This document shows, piece by piece, positions 24,313 through 29,903 of a DNA stretch of 29,903 nucleotides. This DNA comes from CADEFF01 sp964569315 (lineage in GTDB: Bacteria > Pseudomonadota > Alphaproteobacteria > Dongiales > Dongiaceae), in contig CAZMUZ010000038.1 in the NCBI GenBank assembly GCA_964569315.1, positions 1 to 29,903 of the forward strand, given 5' to 3'. The notes beneath the pieces were generated by a model, which saw nothing but the letters and a program-made list of their open reading frames with translations, was not told the DNA's origin and ran no database searches. The first letter of the stretch is position 1, and each line of letters begins with the position of its first letter. The translations under genes were made by a program, and so were the position numbers.

Positions 24313-24987
24313 TCACGCCGTCGCTTTCGGCATCCGCGCCTTCAGCCACCCTGCGGCCTGGTCGAGCCGGCGCAGCCGGCGATCCAGCGCCGCCATCGTG
24401 CGGGCCTGGTCCGCTTCTTTCTCGGCCAGGAAGATCGGCATGACCGAGAGATAGATGCCGGCGACGGCCGGGGCCGCCACCATCCCGGCGAGCCCGTCCG
24501 CCGGCAGCCCCGCGCCTGCGAGCATGAGCCGCATGGAATGGAGGAGCTGGCCGTAGGCGCAGGCCGTCCCCAGCGGGTCGGCCGGCGCGCCGCCGGCGAT
24601 CGAGCGCAAGCCGGCGCGATGCGGCGCCAGCGCATCGAAGCGCCGCATCAGCAGCTCGAAGAGACGTTCGCGCGCATCGCCTTCCGCCGGATCGCCGCCG
24701 AGCGCGATGCGGTCCGTCTGGCGCTGCAGCTCGGCCAGGATCGCCGGCTTCGAGGGCAGGGCCGCGAGCAGCTCGGCGATCGGCAGGCGCGCCGCCTTCG
24801 CGATGTCGCCGAGCGTGACGGCGCACCAACGCCGTTCCGCGGCGAGCTTCAGCGCCGCGGCGACGATTCGGGATCTCGCGTCGCCGCTCGCGCCCGCCGT
24901 TCCGGCGCCGCCTCTCCTCGTCCTCGCACCGGCGCCTGCCGTCTTCGCGGCGCGGCGCGGCCGCTTCGTCCGGGGCTTGCGAGCCAT
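24313..24987 (-). CDS. TetR-family transcriptional regulator
   Basis: A 224-aa regulator. The first 35 residues are Arg/Lys/Ala-rich and probably disordered. A TetR-type helix-turn-helix follows at about 38-84: ARSRIVAAALKLAAERRWCAVTLGDIAKAARLPIAELLAALPSKPAILAEL. The turn and recognition helix ARLPIAELLAALPSK replace the more usual VSxxTxYxYFxxK. The C-terminal helical ligand domain (85-220) is typical in length, with GLRSIAGGAPADPLGTACAYGQLLHSMRLML. AGGAGA lies about 7 bases before the ATG at 24987. It reads toward the phasin gene, separated from it by a hairpin and the phasin promoter, so it might act there, but nothing proves it. Confidence 0.85.
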   Translation of the reverse strand: MARKPRTKRPRRAAKTAGAGARTRRGGAGTAGASGDARSRIVAAALKLAAERRWCAVTLGDIAKAARLPIAELLAALPSKPAILAELQRQTDRIALGGDPAEGDARERLFELLMRRFDALAPHRAGLRSIAGGAPADPLGTACAYGQLLHSMRLMLAGAGLPADGLAGMVAAPAVAGIYLSVMPIFLAEKEADQARTMAALDRRLRRLDQAAGWLKARMPKATA

Positions 24988-25108
24988 GGCTCATCTCCTT
25001 CGCGCAGATGTCTGCCGAGCCGCATCTCTGGCTATCAATGTAGGCCCGTCGCGTCGCCGACAGAAGAGCGCGCGAACGCCCGGGAAGCCGCGCTTTTGCC
25101 GCAATCGT

Positions 25109-25137
25109 TTGACAGGAGCGGCCGTCTCTCATAAATC
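25109..25137 (+). promoter_or_regulatory. Promoter of the cobalamin-controlled operon
   Basis: A perfect TTGACA (25109-25114) is followed after 17 bases by TAAATC (25132-25137); CATAAA at 25130-25135 is a shorter-spaced alternative. Transcription would start near 25144, immediately before the first base of the riboswitch P1 stem at 25145, which strongly supports the assignment. Confidence 0.65.
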
Positions 25138-25144
25138 TCAGGGG

Positions 25145-25323
25145 CGACGATGGTTCCCTGATTTCAGGGATAATAGGGAACACGGGACGGCGCCCGAGAG
25201 GGCACCAGGCCGTGGCTGCCCCCGCAACTGTGAGCGGCGAATCAGGCGCCAGGACGACCACTGGGAAACCGGGAAGGTCGGCGCCGGGTGAAGACCCGCA
25301 AGCCAGGAGACCTGCCATCGTCG
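25145..25323 (+). ncRNA. Cobalamin (B12) riboswitch
   Basis: The leader folds as an adenosylcobalamin-type riboswitch (Rfam RF00174 class). The closing stem is exact: CGACGATGG (25145-25153) pairs with CCATCGTCG (25315-25323). Inside are the conserved blocks GGTTCCC/GGGAAC, CCCGCAACTGTGAGCGGCG, CCACTGG with GGGAAGG, and the diagnostic B12-box end GACCCGCAAGCCAGGAGACC. Downstream, GGGGCGCCCC just before GGAGGAAG (about 25347-25364) could form a hairpin that covers the ribosome site of the ORF at 25367. That suggests translational control, with expression off when B12 is plentiful. The regulated genes include cbtBA, the cobalt uptake pair, which fits B12 feedback. Confidence 0.95.
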
Positions 25324-25366
25324 GACGTTGGTCCCATTGACCGGGCGGGGCGCCCCGGAGGAAGAC

Positions 25367-25456
25367 ATGATGGACGTTTATCCCGAGACCTTGCGGATCG
25401 GATCCGCGGCCGAGCCCCCGACGGTGCATGCCGGACGGGCGCTCCATGGCGTCTAG
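25367..25456 (+). CDS. 29-codon ORF directly behind the riboswitch
   Basis: ATG 25367 has the best ribosome site of the region, GGAGGAAG, about 4 bases upstream and next to the riboswitch expression platform. It encodes MMDVYPETLRIGSAAEPPTVHAGRALHGV and stops at TAG 25454-25456, 11 bases inside the next ORF. It could be a leader peptide that passes riboswitch control to the next gene by translational coupling. It could also be the true N-terminus of that gene separated by a +1 frame change, or a small protein in its own right. No family is recognised. GC3 is about 78 percent, compatible with coding. Confidence 0.45.
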   Translation: MMDVYPETLRIGSAAEPPTVHAGRALHGV

Positions 25457-25778
25457 CCTCGCCACCGCGACGATCGATGCGGCGGCCGGCGGCGCCGGCC
25501 CCGCGGCGGACATGTTCGCCGAGCTGCTCGCGATCGAGCGCACCGCGCGCGACGAGCATCGCCTCACGCTACTCCACTGGGTGCTGGGCCTCCCCTTCGG
25601 CCTCGATCCGGCCGCCGCCGCCCGCGCCGTTCTCGCTCATCAGCAGGCCCATCCGCGCCCGGCGCTCTCGACGGCGCTGCGCGATCTGCTTGCTGTCGTC
25701 GGCCGCTGCTCGCGCGAGCGGCTCGACGAGATATCCCGCAACCGCCGAACCTTCCGAATAGCAGCAAGGAGCGACTGA
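25446..25778 (+). CDS. Unrecognised 110-aa protein in the B12-regulated operon
   Basis: The frame from ATG 25446 (alternative ATG 25428) encodes 110 residues and stops 1 base before the cbtB ATG. It is Ala/Leu-rich and predicted helical: AADMFAELLAIERTARDEHRLTLLHWVLGLPFGLDPAAAARAVLAHQQ, then LRDLLAVVGRCSRERLDEIS. There is no signal peptide, membrane helix or metal-binding cluster, only scattered His and one Cys. I do not recognise the family. Its ATG overlaps the stop of the 29-codon ORF and it abuts cbtB. It is therefore very probably co-expressed with the cobalt transporter and under the riboswitch, which points to a role in cobalt or cobalamin handling (inference from context only). Confidence 0.7.
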   Translation: MASSLATATIDAAAGGAGPAADMFAELLAIERTARDEHRLTLLHWVLGLPFGLDPAAAARAVLAHQQAHPRPALSTALRDLLAVVGRCSRERLDEISRNRRTFRIAARSD

Positions 25779-25779
25779 C

Positions 25780-25968
25780 ATGCAACCCAACACCACGACC
25801 GACACCCGCGCGAATGCGGCCCAAGCCGCCCGCGCCGCCGCTTTGCCGGTCTTCTTCGCGGCCCTTTTGGGCGTGTTCCTGATCTGGGGGGTCGGCTTCT
25901 CGCATTCGACCGCGCTCCACAATGCCGGCCATGACATGCGTCACTCCAACGCCTTCCCCTGCCACTGA
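25780..25968 (+). CDS. cbtB: CbtB, small subunit of the cobalt transporter
   Basis: A 62-aa membrane peptide. One hydrophobic helix lies at about 20-42 (AALPVFFAALLGVFLIWGVGF), followed by the His-rich CbtB tail STALHNAGHDMRHSNAFPCH, whose six His and terminal Cys-His could bind Co2+. CbtB and CbtA are predicted partners in B12-regulated cobalt uptake in proteobacteria. AAGGAG lies about 10 bases before the ATG. The gene is 19 bases upstream of cbtA and in the same B12-riboswitch transcript. Confidence 0.95.
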   Translation: MQPNTTTDTRANAAQAARAAALPVFFAALLGVFLIWGVGFSHSTALHNAGHDMRHSNAFPCH

Positions 25969-25987
25969 CGATCGAAGGGGCAGCACA

Positions 25988-26731
25988 ATGGAAACCTTCC
26001 GGCGATTGTTCTTCGTCGCGGCGCTGGCGGGCCTCGTCGCCGGCGCCCTGGTGACGGTGGCGCACGAGTTCAGCACGGTCTCGCTGATCCTCGAGGCGGA
26101 GAGCTACGAGACGGCGGGCGATGCCGCCCCGGCCGACGGAACGGCCGCAGCCGCGACCGAAACCGCCGCGGCGACCGCCGGGCACGATCATGATGCGGCC
26201 GGCCATTCGCATGACGGCGAGGAATGGGCGCCGGAAGACGGCTTCCAGCGCACCGCCTTCACCTTCCTCACGAACATCGTCACCGGGATCGGCTTCGCGC
26301 TGCTGCTCGTTGCCGCCTATGCGCTCCGCGGCGGCGCCGTCGACTGGCGCACCGGGCTCTATTGGGGTCTCGCCGGCTTCGCGACCTTCACCCTGGCGCC
26401 CGGCCTCGGCCTCGCGCCGGAGCTGCCCGGCACCCGGGCCGCGGCGCTGCTCGACCGGCAAATCTGGTGGCTCGCGACGGCGGTCGCGACAGCGGGCGGT
26501 CTCGCGCTGATCTTCTTCGGCAGGCGCGCGCTCTGGGCCGCCGCCGGCGTCGTCCTGATCGTGCTGCCGCATATCTACGGCGCGCCGCATCCGGCGGAGT
26601 TCAAGATGCTGGCGCCGGTCAGCCTCGAGAAGCAGTTCATCGTCGCCGTGGCGGTGACGAGCCTGCTGTTCTGGGCGGTGCTCGGCTCGCTCAGCGGCTA
26701 TCTCTACAAGCGCTTCGCCCGGCCGGCCTGA
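25988..26731 (+). CDS. cbtA: CbtA, cobalt transporter membrane subunit
   Basis: A 247-aa inner-membrane protein of the CbtA family (PF09490), predicted to take up cobalt for cobalamin synthesis. Helices fall at about 8-27, 92-113, 123-141, 160-178, 182-198 and 217-240. The loop after helix 1 contains a His/Asp cluster (GHDHDAAGHSHDGEE, about 65-79) as a likely metal-capture site. FQRTAFTFLTNIVTGIGFALLL and LPHIYGAPHP are family blocks with conserved His. ATG 25988 follows AAGGGG by 8 bases. Its stop codon lies in the first unit of a 14-bp triplicate, and a terminator follows. Confidence 0.95.
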   Translation: METFRRLFFVAALAGLVAGALVTVAHEFSTVSLILEAESYETAGDAAPADGTAAAATETAAATAGHDHDAAGHSHDGEEWAPEDGFQRTAFTFLTNIVTGIGFALLLVAAYALRGGAVDWRTGLYWGLAGFATFTLAPGLGLAPELPGTRAAALLDRQIWWLATAVATAGGLALIFFGRRALWAAAGVVLIVLPHIYGAPHPAEFKMLAPVSLEKQFIVAVAVTSLLFWAVLGSLSGYLYKRFARPA

Positions 26732-26767
26732 GGGTTCTCGCCTGAGGTTTCGCGCCTGAGGTTTCGC
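26726..26767 (+). repeat. Three tandem 14-bp units over the cbtA stop
   Basis: GCCTGAGGGTTCTC (26726-26739) is followed by two identical GCCTGAGGTTTCGC units (26740-26753 and 26754-26767). The first unit contains the cbtA TGA, and each unit brings another TGA. It appears to be a local slippage expansion of the gene's 3' end. Confidence 0.75.
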
Positions 26768-26775
26768 GAACGAGG

Positions 26776-26816
26776 ACGGCGCGGACGCCCGACCGGCTTC
26801 CGCGCCGTTTCTATTT
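26776..26816 (+). terminator. Terminator of the riboswitch-cbtBA unit
   Basis: ACGGCGCGGA (26776-26785) pairs perfectly with TCCGCGCCGT (26799-26808) across a 13-base loop, followed by TTCTATTT. It is placed 45 bases past the cbtA stop, and its tail overlaps the stop of the convergent ybaK-like gene. Confidence 0.75.
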
Positions 26817-27284
26817 GATGTCGATGATGCGTCCGCCGGTGAGCCGCTCGAGGTCCGCCGGCGTCAGCGGGAAGACGGCGAAGGGCGTGCCCGCCGCCGC
26901 CCAGATCTCCGCATATTGCAGCAGATCCCTGTCGATGAAGGCGATCGGCGGCTCCGCATGGCCGATCGGCGGCACGCCGCCGATCGCGAAGCCGGTGCGC
27001 TCGCGCACATAGTCGGGATCGGCGCGGCCGAGCTTCTCGCCGAGCACCGCCTCGACCTTTTTCTCATCGACGCGGTTGGCGCCGCTCGCGATCACCAGCA
27101 CGGGGCGCCCGGAGATCCTGGCGCGAAAGACGAGCGACTTCGCGATCTGGCCGATGCTGCAGCCGATCTGCTGCGCGGCCTCGAAGGAGCTCTTGGTGGT
27201 ATCCGCGAACTCGCGCACCTTGCCCGGATGGCCGCGCTCTTCCAGCAGGCGCTGGACCCGCTCCGCGCTCGGCCGCAGCGCCAT
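26811..27284 (-). CDS. YbaK/ProX-type aminoacyl-tRNA editing protein
   Basis: A 157-aa single-domain member of the YbaK/aa-tRNA deacylase family (PF04073). The core shows IAKSLVFRA, VLVIASGANRVDEKKV, and the substrate loop GFAIGGVPPIGH. Relatives remove mischarged Ala or Cys from tRNA(Pro), or act in trans on other tRNAs; the exact specificity cannot be fixed by eye. It is full length with no extra domain. It begins 8 bases after the proC stop, so it is the last gene of a minus-strand operon with proC. The pairing of a proline-synthesis gene with a possible Pro-tRNA editor is suggestive but not proof. Confidence 0.92.
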   Translation of the reverse strand: MALRPSAERVQRLLEERGHPGKVREFADTTKSSFEAAQQIGCSIGQIAKSLVFRARISGRPVLVIASGANRVDEKKVEAVLGEKLGRADPDYVRERTGFAIGGVPPIGHAEPPIAFIDRDLLQYAEIWAAAGTPFAVFPLTPADLERLTGGRIIDIK

Positions 27285-27292
27285 CGGCCGGG

Positions 27293-28111
27293 TCAGCTCG
27301 CGAGCTCGCGCGAGCGGCGCGAGGCGGCGGCGATGGCGCGGGTCAGCAGCGGCTTGAGCCCGTCCTCCGCCATCAGGACCTTGAGCGCCTCGAGCGTCGT
27401 CCCGGCAGGGCTGGTCACGTTCTGGCGGAGCTGGGCCGCGGGCTCCCGGCTCTGCCGCGCAAGCTCGCCCGAGCCCGAGACGGTCACGCGCGCGAGCCGC
27501 ATCGCGAGGTCGGGCGGCAGGCCGGCTGCGACGCCGGCTTCCGCGAGATACTCGATCAGCAGAAACACGTAGGCCGGCCCGCCGCCGGAGACCGCCGTCA
27601 CCGGGTCCAGCAGATCCTCCCGCTCGACCCAGGCGACCTCGCCCACGGCACTGAGCAGCCCGTCCGCCTGGTCGCGCTGCGATGTCGCGACGCGGCGGTT
27701 GGCGCAGGCGACGGTAATGCCGCGCCCGACCGCGGCCGGCGTATTCGGCATGGAGCGCACGATCGCCGCCTCGCCGAGCCCGCGCTCGAAATAGCCGATG
27801 GTCTTGCCGGCGGCGATCGAGAGGAAGAGCGTCTCCGGCCGGACGAACCGGCGATAGGAAGGCAGCGCGCCGTCCATCATCTGCGGCTTGACCGCGAGCA
27901 GCACCACGCGGGGCTTCAGCCCCTCCGGCAAGGTCGCAGGATCGGCATAGTGACGGACCTGATACTGGGCAAAGGGTGCCAGCGACGACGCGCTCGGCTC
28001 GACGACATGCGTTTCCATCGGGTCGAGGCCGCGCTCGAGCCAGCCCTCGAGCATGGCACCGCCCATCTTCCCGCAGCCCACCAGCAGCAGGGGTCCTACG
28101 ATTTCCGCCAT
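27293..28111 (-). CDS. proC: Pyrroline-5-carboxylate reductase
   Basis: ProC makes proline from 1-pyrroline-5-carboxylate with NAD(P)H. The 272-aa protein starts with the dinucleotide motif LLLVGCGKMGGAM (GxGxMG at 12-17). It continues with VLLAVKPQMM, RSMPNTPAAVGRGITV and SGGGPAYVFLLIEYLAEAGVAAGLP, and ends in the signature VTSPAGTTLEALKVLMAEDGLKPLL. The length is normal. AAGGAG lies about 11 bases before the ATG at 28111. It sits between the YbjN-domain gene (28 bases upstream) and the ybaK-type gene in one probable operon. Confidence 0.96.
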   Translation of the reverse strand: MAEIVGPLLLVGCGKMGGAMLEGWLERGLDPMETHVVEPSASSLAPFAQYQVRHYADPATLPEGLKPRVVLLAVKPQMMDGALPSYRRFVRPETLFLSIAAGKTIGYFERGLGEAAIVRSMPNTPAAVGRGITVACANRRVATSQRDQADGLLSAVGEVAWVEREDLLDPVTAVSGGGPAYVFLLIEYLAEAGVAAGLPPDLAMRLARVTVSGSGELARQSREPAAQLRQNVTSPAGTTLEALKVLMAEDGLKPLLTRAIAAASRRSRELAS

Positions 28112-28139
28112 GGCGCCAATCGCTCCTTCGTGGGGACGG

Positions 28140-28643
28140 TCAGGCCTCGCCGACCGTATCGAGCAGCGCCGCCTCGACCGCCTGGTCCGGCCGCCGTCCG
28201 CCCCAGAGCAGGAACTGGAACGCCGGATAGAACCGCTCGCATTCCGTGGTCGCGATATCGACCAGGTCCTCGAGCTGCTCCGGGGAGATGCCGCCGACCC
28301 CGCGCAGCAACAGGGTATGACGGAACATCGGCACCAGCTCGTCCGAACAGACGTCGAAATGGCCGAGCCAGAGCTTCTCGTTCACCAGCGCCAGCAATTC
28401 CGCGACAGTGGCCCGCTTGTGCGCAGGCACCCTGAGGTCGAAGGCGCAGGAGAAATACATCGCCTCCATATCTTCCTGCCAGACGAAGAACATCCGGAAG
28501 TCGCACCAGCGCCCGGGCAATTCCACGACCATTTCCTCGTCGGCCGTCCGGTCGAAACGCCATTCGTTGGCGCTGACCAGCTCTTCGAGGATATCGAGAG
28601 GATTGTGCCGGGGCTCGGTCCGCTCAAACCTGGCTGTCGCCAT
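28140..28643 (-). CDS. YbjN-domain protein
   Basis: A 167-aa soluble protein with a YbjN domain (PF10722), whose fold resembles type III secretion chaperones. Recognisable stretches are NPLDILEELVSANEWRFDR, the acidic-hydrophobic block MFFVWQEDMEAMYFSCAFDLRVP, and ELLALVNEKLWLGHFDV. E. coli YbjN affects motility and stress responses, but the molecular role is unsettled. The start is certain: AGGAGG lies about 9 bases before the ATG. TATATA at about 28710 could be a -10 of its promoter. It is first in the run ybjN-like, proC, ybaK-like; the pairing with proC is common in alphaproteobacteria. Confidence 0.93.
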   Translation of the reverse strand: MATARFERTEPRHNPLDILEELVSANEWRFDRTADEEMVVELPGRWCDFRMFFVWQEDMEAMYFSCAFDLRVPAHKRATVAELLALVNEKLWLGHFDVCSDELVPMFRHTLLLRGVGGISPEQLEDLVDIATTECERFYPAFQFLLWGGRRPDQAVEAALLDTVGEA

Positions 28644-28780
28644 GAGGCGCCCTCCTTAGCCAAGACGGCGCGGGGTTCAGCCGATCAGGTTGGGCCGCCG
28701 AACCCCGATATATAGGAAGAAATCGAGACCGACCCACCAGATTTAGGGTGCCGTATCGTGAATCGCGACGCAATAGGCAA

Positions 28781-28797
28781 TTGCACCGGCGGTGCAA
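28781..28797. repeat. Inverted repeat in the ubiK/YbjN intergenic region
   Basis: TTGCACC (28781-28787) and GGTGCAA (28791-28797) are perfect inverted copies around GGC, with AAAA following on plus. The 247-bp gap holds no gene. The repeat could be a protein-binding site or a weak terminator for the upstream ubiK gene; no choice can be made. Confidence 0.4.
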
Positions 28798-28890
28798 AAA
28801 CCTGCCGCAAGCTTGTGGATAAGCTGCCGGAATCCTGTGGAGCGAATTTTGCGGAACGGGACCCGCGCCCGGAACGCGCGGGCGGGCGGC

Positions 28891-29181
28891 TCAGCCGGCC
28901 GCGGGCGGTTCGCCTTGCCGCGGTGCGCGTCGCGCGTCGGCGAGTTCCGCTTCGAGCTGCGCCAGCCGCTGGCGCAAACGCTCCTGCTCGAGCCGCGCCT
29001 CGGCGGCCATCGCCTTCACCGCGTTGAACTCGTCGCGGCTCACCAGCTCCATGCCGGAGAGCAGCCGGGAGAACTGCTCGCGCAGCCGGCCTTCGATCTC
29101 GTGCCGCATGGTGGTGACGCCGCCGAGCGCGCTCGCGGCGACCTTCGCCATGTCATCGAGGAATCGATTCTGCGTCTGCAT
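28891..29181 (-). CDS. ubiK: UbiK-family accessory factor (ubiquinone biosynthesis)
   Basis: A 96-aa coiled-coil protein of the BMFP/UbiK family (PF04380). The family opening MQTQNRFLDDMAKVAASALG is followed by an amphipathic helix, MELVSRDEFNAVKAMAAEARLEQERL, and a heptad-patterned helix LRQRLAQLEAELADARR. In E. coli UbiK, with UbiJ, aids ubiquinone synthesis under air and the C-terminal coil forms trimers. The start at 29181 gives the family N-terminus and has GGAA nearby; an ATG at 29214 would add 11 residues. It stands alone in the minus direction, with no ubi gene in the window. Confidence 0.9.
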   Translation of the reverse strand: MQTQNRFLDDMAKVAASALGGVTTMRHEIEGRLREQFSRLLSGMELVSRDEFNAVKAMAAEARLEQERLRQRLAQLEAELADARRAPRQGEPPAAG

Positions 29182-29303
29182 CTTCACATTTCCGGGGTCG
29201 GCCGAGGGCGCCATGGCCGCGCATCTTAGCGCGGATCGGAGAGGCTGCAAGCCGCAGCGTTCCGGGGCCGGACAGGCCGGTCGTTCCTCGGGCCCGGCCG
29301 TTC

Positions 29304-29903
29304 CTAATGCGCCGCGGCCGCGGCCGCGAACGCGTCGAACACCGCGTAGGTCTGCATTTCGAGCGTGTCGTCCCAGAAATCCGGCCAGGCCGCCATCATG
29401 GCGATGACGATATGCGTCGCCGGATTCACATAAAGAAACTGGCCATGCACCCCCTGGGCGGTGAAGGCGCCATCCGGGCCCGGAAAGACCCACCACTGAT
29501 ACTGATAGCCGAGGCCGTAGTCCGGATAGAGGCGTCCCGGGGCCACCTGCGGCCGGTCCGGGTGGGTCGCCTCGTCGATCCAGGCCGCGGGGAGGAGCTG
29601 CTTTCCCTGCCACATTCCCTTCCGTGCCATGAAGAGTCCGAACCGGGCATAGTCGCGCAGCGTCGCATTGAAGCAGCAGAAGGAGACCTCGCTCGCCTCC
29701 GCGCGCCGGTCGTCGATGCCCCAGCTCGCGTCGGCTTCCATGCCGAGCGGACCCCAGAGCTTCGCCGCGAGATAGTCCGAGAGCGTCTTGCCGGTGACGC
29801 GGCTGACCAGCAGCCCGATGACCGCGGTATCGATGCTGGCATAGTTGAAGCGCGTATAGGGCGCCTCGCCCCGGCGCGCACGCTTCACATATTCCGCCAG
29901 CGG
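29304..29903 (-). CDS. Beta-lactamase-fold serine hydrolase, N-terminus beyond the window
   Basis: The C-terminal 199 residues of a beta-lactamase/class C-type hydrolase (PF00144). RFNYASIDTAVIGLLVSRVTGKTLSDYLAAKLWGPLGM carries the YxN-like motif (Tyr-Ala-Ser here). NATLRDYARFGLFMARKGMWQGKQLLPAAWIDEAT and YGLGYQYQWWVF follow, and VHGQFLYVNPATHIVIAMMA contains the HxG-like third element. The SxxK nucleophile motif should lie off the right edge. Relatives include esterases, 6-aminohexanoate-dimer hydrolase (NylB-like) and D-amino-acid amidases rather than true beta-lactamases; the Tyr-x-Ser form and FCCFNATLRDYARFG favour the NylB/EstB side. It may be exported, but no signal is visible in this part. 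Confidence 0.9.
   Translation of the reverse strand, partial: PLAEYVKRARRGEAPYTRFNYASIDTAVIGLLVSRVTGKTLSDYLAAKLWGPLGMEADASWGIDDRRAEASEVSFCCFNATLRDYARFGLFMARKGMWQGKQLLPAAWIDEATHPDRPQVAPGRLYPDYGLGYQYQWWVFPGPDGAFTAQGVHGQFLYVNPATHIVIAMMAAWPDFWDDTLEMQTYAVFDAFAAAAAAH

Noticed and set aside
28814..28822. Perfect DnaA-box-like TGTGGATAA
   Set aside because: It is a single box with no cluster, no AT-rich unwinding region and no dnaA, dnaN or parAB nearby; one match of this size can be chance.

Overview
The window is a 29.9-kb piece of a high-GC chromosome, almost certainly from an alphaproteobacterium and most likely a Rhodospirillales-type lineage (inference). The pointers are strong G/C preference at third codon positions, a phasin gene with TGC-rich operator palindromes typical of polyhydroxybutyrate regulation in this class, a UbiK-type small protein, a CbtAB cobalt transporter under a cobalamin riboswitch, and the run folB, uvrC, pgsA, mobB, moaD, moaE. 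No rRNA, tRNA, CRISPR array, transposase, integrase or phage gene was seen. A 100-base run of N at 19300-19399 is a scaffold gap, so the window joins two contigs.

Layout. 1-2406: the tail of an unknown gene, a second, decayed copy of the uvrB 5' end (about 157-245), and two genes with less biased codon use (an aspartyl/asparaginyl beta-hydroxylase-family oxygenase and an SDR) lying between that copy and the intact uvrB. 2407-4575: uvrB. 4693-7098: small genes for a 61-aa unknown, a cupin, a MAPEG protein, MsrB and a flavodoxin-fold NAD(P)H oxidoreductase. 7149-9984 (minus): a CPA2 cation/proton antiporter carrying a cyclic-nucleotide-binding domain, a GFA-family gene broken by one missing base, and a glycine-zipper lipoprotein with a strong terminator. 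10268-16256 (plus): a pteridine-reductase-like SDR, folB, uvrC, pgsA, mobB, a small unknown ORF, moaD and moaE. 16362-19298: two tandem paralogous amidases.

After the gap: ilvE (minus, lacking only its last few codons) is divergent from a marR-type regulator, followed by an OmpR/EnvZ-like two-component pair. Then, on minus, come csaA, a phasin and a TetR-family regulator. 25109-26816 is a B12-controlled unit: promoter, cobalamin riboswitch, a 29-codon ORF, an unrecognised 110-aa protein, cbtB, cbtA and a terminator. The right end (minus) holds ybaK, proC, a YbjN-domain gene, ubiK and a beta-lactamase-fold hydrolase that runs off the window.

Most of this is ordinary housekeeping and nothing amounts to a clearly new system. 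The best leads are the duplicated uvrB 5' end bracketing a two-gene islet; the unknown gene or genes between the cobalamin riboswitch and cbtBA; the antiporter with a cNMP domain where its relatives have an RCK domain; and the pair of TGC palindromes at the phasin promoter. Domain calls come from reading motifs by eye; no database search was possible.
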